Below, piece by piece: positions 59,952-64,000 of a DNA stretch of 64,000 bases. The notes beneath the pieces are model-generated. The model worked only from the letters and a program-made list of their open reading frames with translations. It made no database searches and was not told the origin of the DNA. The DNA is from Roseiarcus sp963726105 (GTDB lineage Bacteria; Pseudomonadota; Alphaproteobacteria; Rhizobiales; Beijerinckiaceae). The DNA is taken from NCBI GenBank assembly GCA_963726105.1, contig CAVSBJ010000009.1, positions 1 through 64,000 on the forward strand. The letters run 5' to 3'. The translations under genes and the position numbers were made by a program. Numbering within the stretch: the stretch's first letter is position 1; each line of letters begins with the position of its first letter.

Positions 59952-61391
59952 ATGGCTGACAAAGCTGACATTGGCGTTATGGGATTGGCCGTGATGGGCG
60001 CAAACCTGGCGCGAAACGCGGCGCACAAGGGGTTCGGCGTCGCGGTTTTCAACCGCAATCACGAGCGCACCGACGCGCTGATCGCCGAGCACGGCAAGGA
60101 AGGCCGATTTTTCCCGGCCAAGGCGCTGCCCGAATTCATCGCCAGCATCGCAAAGCCTCGCCCGATTCTCATCATGGTCAAGGCCGGCAAGCCGGTCGAC
60201 GAGGTGATCGATGAGCTCCTGCCTCACCTCGAGGAAGGCGACATCATCATCGACGGCGGCAATTCGCTCTTCACCGACACCGCGCGGCGCTACAAAACCT
60301 GCGAAGAGAAAAAAATCCGCTTCGTCGGCATGGGCGTTTCCGGCGGCGAGGAGGGCGCGCTCGAAGGTCCGAGCATGATGCCAGGCGGCGATCGCGAAGC
60401 CTGGGATCGCGTCGCGCCAATGCTGACCAAGATGGCGGCCCAGGTCGATGGAACGCCGTGCTGCACCTATATCGGCCCGCAAGGCGCAGGCCACTACGTC
60501 AAGATGGTGCACAACGGCATCGAATATGCCGACATGCAGCTCATCGCCGAAGCCTACGACCTCATGAAAAGCGTCTACGGCCTCGACGCCCCGGCCATGG
60601 CGGATATTTTCCAGACCTGGAAAGAGGGCGACCTCGACAGCTATCTGATCGAGATCACCGCCGCTGTCCTGCGCAAGACCGACGCCGCCACGGGGAAGCC
60701 CCTGGTCGACGTCATCGTCGATGAAGCGGAGCAGAAGGGAACTGGCCGCTGGACGGCGCAGAACGCGCTCGAACTCGGCGTGCCGCTGACCGGAATCACG
60801 GAGGCCGTCTTCGCCCGCGTCCTCTCCGCCAACCGCGCAATGCGGTTGGAGCTGGACAAGAAGACGCCCCACCCGAAGTCGGAGACGCGCAAGCCCGAAA
60901 AGGCCGAGATCGACGCCATTCGCGACGCGCTCTACGCGTCGAAGATCGTCGCCTACGCGCAAGGGTTTCAGCAGATGTCGGTGGCCTCGGAGCAGTTTAA
61001 GTTTGATCTGAAGCTCGGCGACATGGCGACCATCTGGCGCGGCGGATGCATCATCCGCGCCCGCTTCCTCGATCGCATCAAGGAAGCCTACGACCGGAAC
61101 CCGAAGCTCGCGAACCTCCTGCTCGACGACTATTTCCGCGAGGGCGTCATCAGGACGGAGGGCGCCTGGCGGCGTGTGCTGAGCCTGGCGATCGCCAACG
61201 GCGTGCCGACGCCTGCTTTCTCCTCGTCGCTGGCCTATTACGACGGGCTGCGGCGCGCGCGGGGCCCGACGAACCTGCTGCAGGGCCTGCGCGACTATTT
61301 CGGCGCCCATACCTATCGCCGCCTCGACAGGCAGGGCAGCTTTCATACCCGCTGGGCGCAGGACGGGACCGAGGTCAAGGTCGAGAGCTGA
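59952..61391 (+). CDS. gnd: 6-phosphogluconate dehydrogenase (NADP, decarboxylating)
   Basis: Oxidative pentose phosphate pathway: 6-phosphogluconate to ribulose 5-phosphate, CO2 and NADPH. The ATG at 59952 (GGAG seven bases upstream) gives 479 residues, the long dimeric form. Motifs: GVMGLAVMGANLARNAAHKG, FNRNHERTDAL, IDGGNSLFTDTARR, GMGVSGGEEGALEGPSMMPG, catalytic Lys in GHYVKMVHNGIEYADMQLI and the tail GLRDYFGAHTYRRLD then GSFHTRW. The frame extends 30 codons further up without a ribosome site. Monocistronic. Confidence 0.98.
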   Translation: MADKADIGVMGLAVMGANLARNAAHKGFGVAVFNRNHERTDALIAEHGKEGRFFPAKALPEFIASIAKPRPILIMVKAGKPVDEVIDELLPHLEEGDIIIDGGNSLFTDTARRYKTCEEKKIRFVGMGVSGGEEGALEGPSMMPGGDREAWDRVAPMLTKMAAQVDGTPCCTYIGPQGAGHYVKMVHNGIEYADMQLIAEAYDLMKSVYGLDAPAMADIFQTWKEGDLDSYLIEITAAVLRKTDAATGKPLVDVIVDEAEQKGTGRWTAQNALELGVPLTGITEAVFARVLSANRAMRLELDKKTPHPKSETRKPEKAEIDAIRDALYASKIVAYAQGFQQMSVASEQFKFDLKLGDMATIWRGGCIIRARFLDRIKEAYDRNPKLANLLLDDYFREGVIRTEGAWRRVLSLAIANGVPTPAFSSSLAYYDGLRRARGPTNLLQGLRDYFGAHTYRRLDRQGSFHTRWAQDGTEVKVES

Positions 61392-61557
61392 GCGGTTTGA
61401 CCGGCGGCTGGCGCATCGACAAGGCCCGTCGCCTCACGCATCTTTGACTTCGACGAGCGCCCAGGCGCTGCTTTCGTCTTGGAAGCATCATTGTGACTCT
61501 CTACTGCCTATAGCGACTGCGCCTGCCATTTCCTCACGTTGCTTTTGGAGATTTGCG

Positions 61558-62170
61558 ATGACGTTGTTCAAAACTGCTCTCGCCGCGGCGTTCATCTTGG
61601 GCGTTACGCCCGCCCTCGCCCAGAATCCGCCGGTCGCGTCGTCGCGCGCAACCATCCAGACGGTCAGCGCCGACGGCTCGACCTTGAACGTACGCACCCG
61701 CGCGGGCGAGGATCAGACGATCCACCTCAGTCCAAAAACGCGGCTTATCCTCGTGGTTCCCGCCGCGCTTACCGATGTGAAGCCCGGATCCTTCATCGGC
61801 GTCGCGGCTCTGCCGGGCGACGGGAACGAGCTCAAGGCCATGGAAGTGCACATCTTTCCCGAGGCGATGCGGGGGACCGGCGAGGGCTACCGCCCGTTCG
61901 ATCTCGGGCCGAAAAGCTCGATGACCAATGGCAACATCTCCGCCCGCGTCGACGCGACGACCGGCCCCAAGCTCACGGTGACCTACAAGGGCGGTGAGCA
62001 GACCATCGTCGTCGACCCGAAGACGCCGATCGTCGCCTTGGAGCCTGGCGCGCAGACGGATCTCAAGCCCGGCGCGGCGATCATCGCCCGGGGCCCGAAA
62101 GCAGGCCGACGGCTCGATCGAAGCCGGCTTCGTGCTGGTCGGCAAGGACGGGCTCGTCCCGCCCATGTGA
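61558..62170 (+). CDS. Secreted protein of unknown function, frameshift near the C-terminus
   Basis: Starts MTLFKTALAAAFILGVTPA with cleavage after ALA (about residue 21). The mature part has two similar segments, each a beta-rich unit: IQTVSADGSTLNVRTRAGED with ALTDVKPGSFIGVAALP, and ISARVDATTGPKLTVTYKGG with AQTDLKPGAAIIARGP, suggesting a duplicated OB- or DUF5666-like fold. At the AAA run 62098-62100 the frame slips: with one A fewer it reads KQADGSIEAGFVLVGKDGLV with a stop at 62168-62170, the likely natural end; as written it runs on to 62229 with unrelated residues. Located between gnd and the radical SAM gene. Confidence 0.65.
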
Positions 62171-62263
62171 TGGGCTCGGCTGAACCCGGCAAACGGCAGG
62201 GATTTGCTCGGATAAGCCACCCGTGCTAGGCGGTGGACGATTCTTTCGCGGGACAATTCATTC

Positions 62264-64000
62264 ATGAGGGCGTCGTCGAGTCCAATCGAGGCCGATTCGG
62301 TTTCCAGCGGACCCAACTCGTTATTTACCTTCGTTCTCATCAAGCCGACCCACTACGACGACGACGGCTATCCGATCCAGTGGTTCCGCTCGGCGCTGCC
62401 GTCCAACACGCTCGCCTGCATGAACAGCCTGGCCGAGGACGCCAGCAAGCGCGAGGTTCTGGGCCCGGGCGTGAGGATCGAGGTCGACACTTACGACGAG
62501 ACCAATCGCCGCGTGTTCCCGAGCCGGATCATCCGCGACCTCAAGCGCCGGGGCGGGCGGGCGCTGATCGGCATCGTCGGGGTGCAGTCGAACCAGTTTC
62601 CCCGCGCCGTGGATATCGCGCGTCAGTTTCGCGCGGCCGGCTATCAGGTCTGCCTCGGCGGGTTCCACGTCTCGGGCTGCCTCGCCATGCTGCCCGAGCT
62701 TCCGTCGGAGATCGTCGCCGCGCAGGCGCTCGGCATTTCGATGTTCGCCGGCGAATCCGAAGAGCACCGGCTCGACGAAGTGCTGCTCGACGCTTGGAAC
62801 AGCTCGCTAAAGCCGCTCTACAATTTCATGGATCAGCTGCCGTCGCTCAATGGCGAGCCGGCGCCGATCCTGCCGCGCAAGCATGTCGAGCGCACGTCCG
62901 GGACCTATTCGAGCATCGATCTCGGACGCGGCTGCCCCTATCAGTGCTCGTTCTGCACCATCATCAACGTTCAAGGGCGCAAGAGCCGCTTCCGCTCGCC
63001 CGACGATCTCGAGCAGATCATCCGCGCCAATTATGCGCAGGGCATCGACCGGTTCTTCATCACCGACGACAATTTCGCCCGCAACAGCGACTGGGAGATC
63101 CTGCTCGACCGGGTGATCGAACTGAAGAAGGAAGGCATCCACGTCGGCTTCACCATCCAGGTCGACACGCTCTGCCACAAGATCAAGAACTTCATCGAGA
63201 AGGCGACGGCAAGCTGGCGTCAAGCGCGTGTTCATCGGGCTTGAGAACATCAACCCCGAGAACCTCATCACCGCCAAGAAGCGGCAGAACAAGATCACCG
63301 AATATCGGGTGATGCTGCAGAAATGGCGCTCGCACGGCGCCATCACTTTCGCCGGCTACATCCTCGGCTTCCCCGCCGACACGAAAGAATCGATCCTGCG
63401 CGACATCGAGATCATCAAGCGCGAACTGCCGCTCGACATTCTCGAGTTCTTCTTCCTCACGCCGTTGCCAGGCTCGGAGGATCACAAGAAGATGCTCGCC
63501 AAGGGCGTCTGGATGGACCCCGACATCAACAAATACGACCTCAACCACCGCGTCTCGCATCATCCGAAGATGAGCGACCAGGAGTGGGAGGACGCCTACC
63601 GGGCGGCATGGAGCGCGTTTTATACGCTCGACCATATCGGCACGATTCTCAAGCGCGCGGCCGCGATCAAGAACGGGCGGCCGAAGCAGATCCTGAGCAC
63701 CATGCTCTGGTTCAAACTGATGATCGACCATGAGGGCGTCCATCCGCTCGAAGGCGGCGCCTTCCGGCTGAAGTTCCGTCGCGACCGCCGCGCCGGCCTG
63801 CCGATTGAATCGCGCTTCATCTTTTATCCGCGCTACGGATTCGAGATCGTCAGCAAGGCATGGAAATACGGCAGCTTCTTCCTGAAGACGCGAAAGGTTC
63901 TCAAGGCCACGCTCGAGGCGCCCGACCGCTGGACCTACAGCGATCTCGCCATCGAGGCGCCCAAGTCGGACGAGTTCGAGCAGCTGTCGCTTTATCACGC
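62264..64000 (+). CDS. B12-binding domain radical SAM protein, frameshifted and cut by the window edge
   Basis: The first part (62264 to about 63210) has a B12-binding-type N-domain (FVLIKPTHYDDDGYPIQWFR, LIGIVGVQSNQFPRAVDIAR, YQVCLGGFHVSGC) and the radical SAM cluster motif GRGCPYQCSFCTIINVQGRK with the Cys-x3-Cys-x2-Cys spacing, then FFITDDNFARN. At 63211-63212 one extra A shifts the frame (stop at 63242). In the next frame the protein goes on as VKRVFIGLENINPENLITAK, FAGYILGFPADTKESILRDI and FFFLTPLPGSEDHKK to the window end at SLYHA. Such proteins do methylations or ring reactions on lipids and tetrapyrroles; the substrate here is unknown. Confidence 0.88.

Noticed and set aside
59877..61346. 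Open frame of 489 codons opposite gnd
   Set aside because: Antisense shadow of a complete, typical 6-phosphogluconate dehydrogenase gene.

Overview
The window is GC-rich bacterial chromosome, most likely from an alphaproteobacterium of the order Hyphomicrobiales. This is inferred from gene content: groESL behind a CIRCE element, NnrU, Tam, GYD and DUF2126/transglutaminase proteins, an ilvD/edd sugar-acid dehydratase, a BKACE enzyme and an IorA/IorB pair. No 16S rRNA is present, so genus cannot be fixed. About 66 protein genes or gene remnants, one tRNA-Arg and several small repeat families are visible.

Region 1 (1-10742) is a catabolic and uptake locus. A minus-strand run encodes two RbsC-type permeases (one fused to an SMP-30-like propeller), a second free SMP-30-like protein, a periplasmic binding protein, a double ATPase and a secreted tannase/feruloyl-esterase-family hydrolase, followed by the start of a TRAP receptor. 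A divergent AraC-family regulator probably controls it. The esterase gene sits between two imperfect copies of a permease-tail plus signal-peptide junction, which records a rearrangement.

Region 2 (10743-24290) starts with a truncated P4-type integrase and a dispersed repeat abutting ccmH. It then carries a transglutaminase, groEL/groES, a broken DUF2000 gene coupled to a ClC channel, tRNA-Arg(TCG), small metabolic genes, an IlvD/Edd dehydratase, and a VapBC module with a perfect 13-bp inverted-repeat operator.

Region 3 (24291-46390) is mostly housekeeping: a DUF2126/transglutaminase giant, rluA-type synthase, ftsY with a septation protein, lrgAB-like genes, an M17 aminopeptidase, a histone-deacetylase-like hydrolase, ligA, nusB-ribH, yidD with an IscU-like scaffold, hisI, a patatin and a CBS protein. 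Interspersed decay includes an IS1182-type transposase remnant between inverted 28-bp repeats and a COG4705 membrane protein with an internal deletion.

Region 4 (46391-64000) holds an arylpyruvate oxidoreductase pair (iorA/iorB), then a peptide-type ABC importer (binding protein, two permeases, two ATPases) followed by an SDR, a 3-hydroxyacyl-CoA-dehydrogenase-type enzyme and a beta-keto acid cleavage enzyme, a plausible import and breakdown pathway for a charged beta-hydroxy acid. It ends with a YbgC-type thioesterase, gnd, a secreted protein and a B12-binding radical SAM protein. Several genes here carry single-base frameshifts at short homopolymers, so either base-calling errors or recent decay must be considered before interpreting them.
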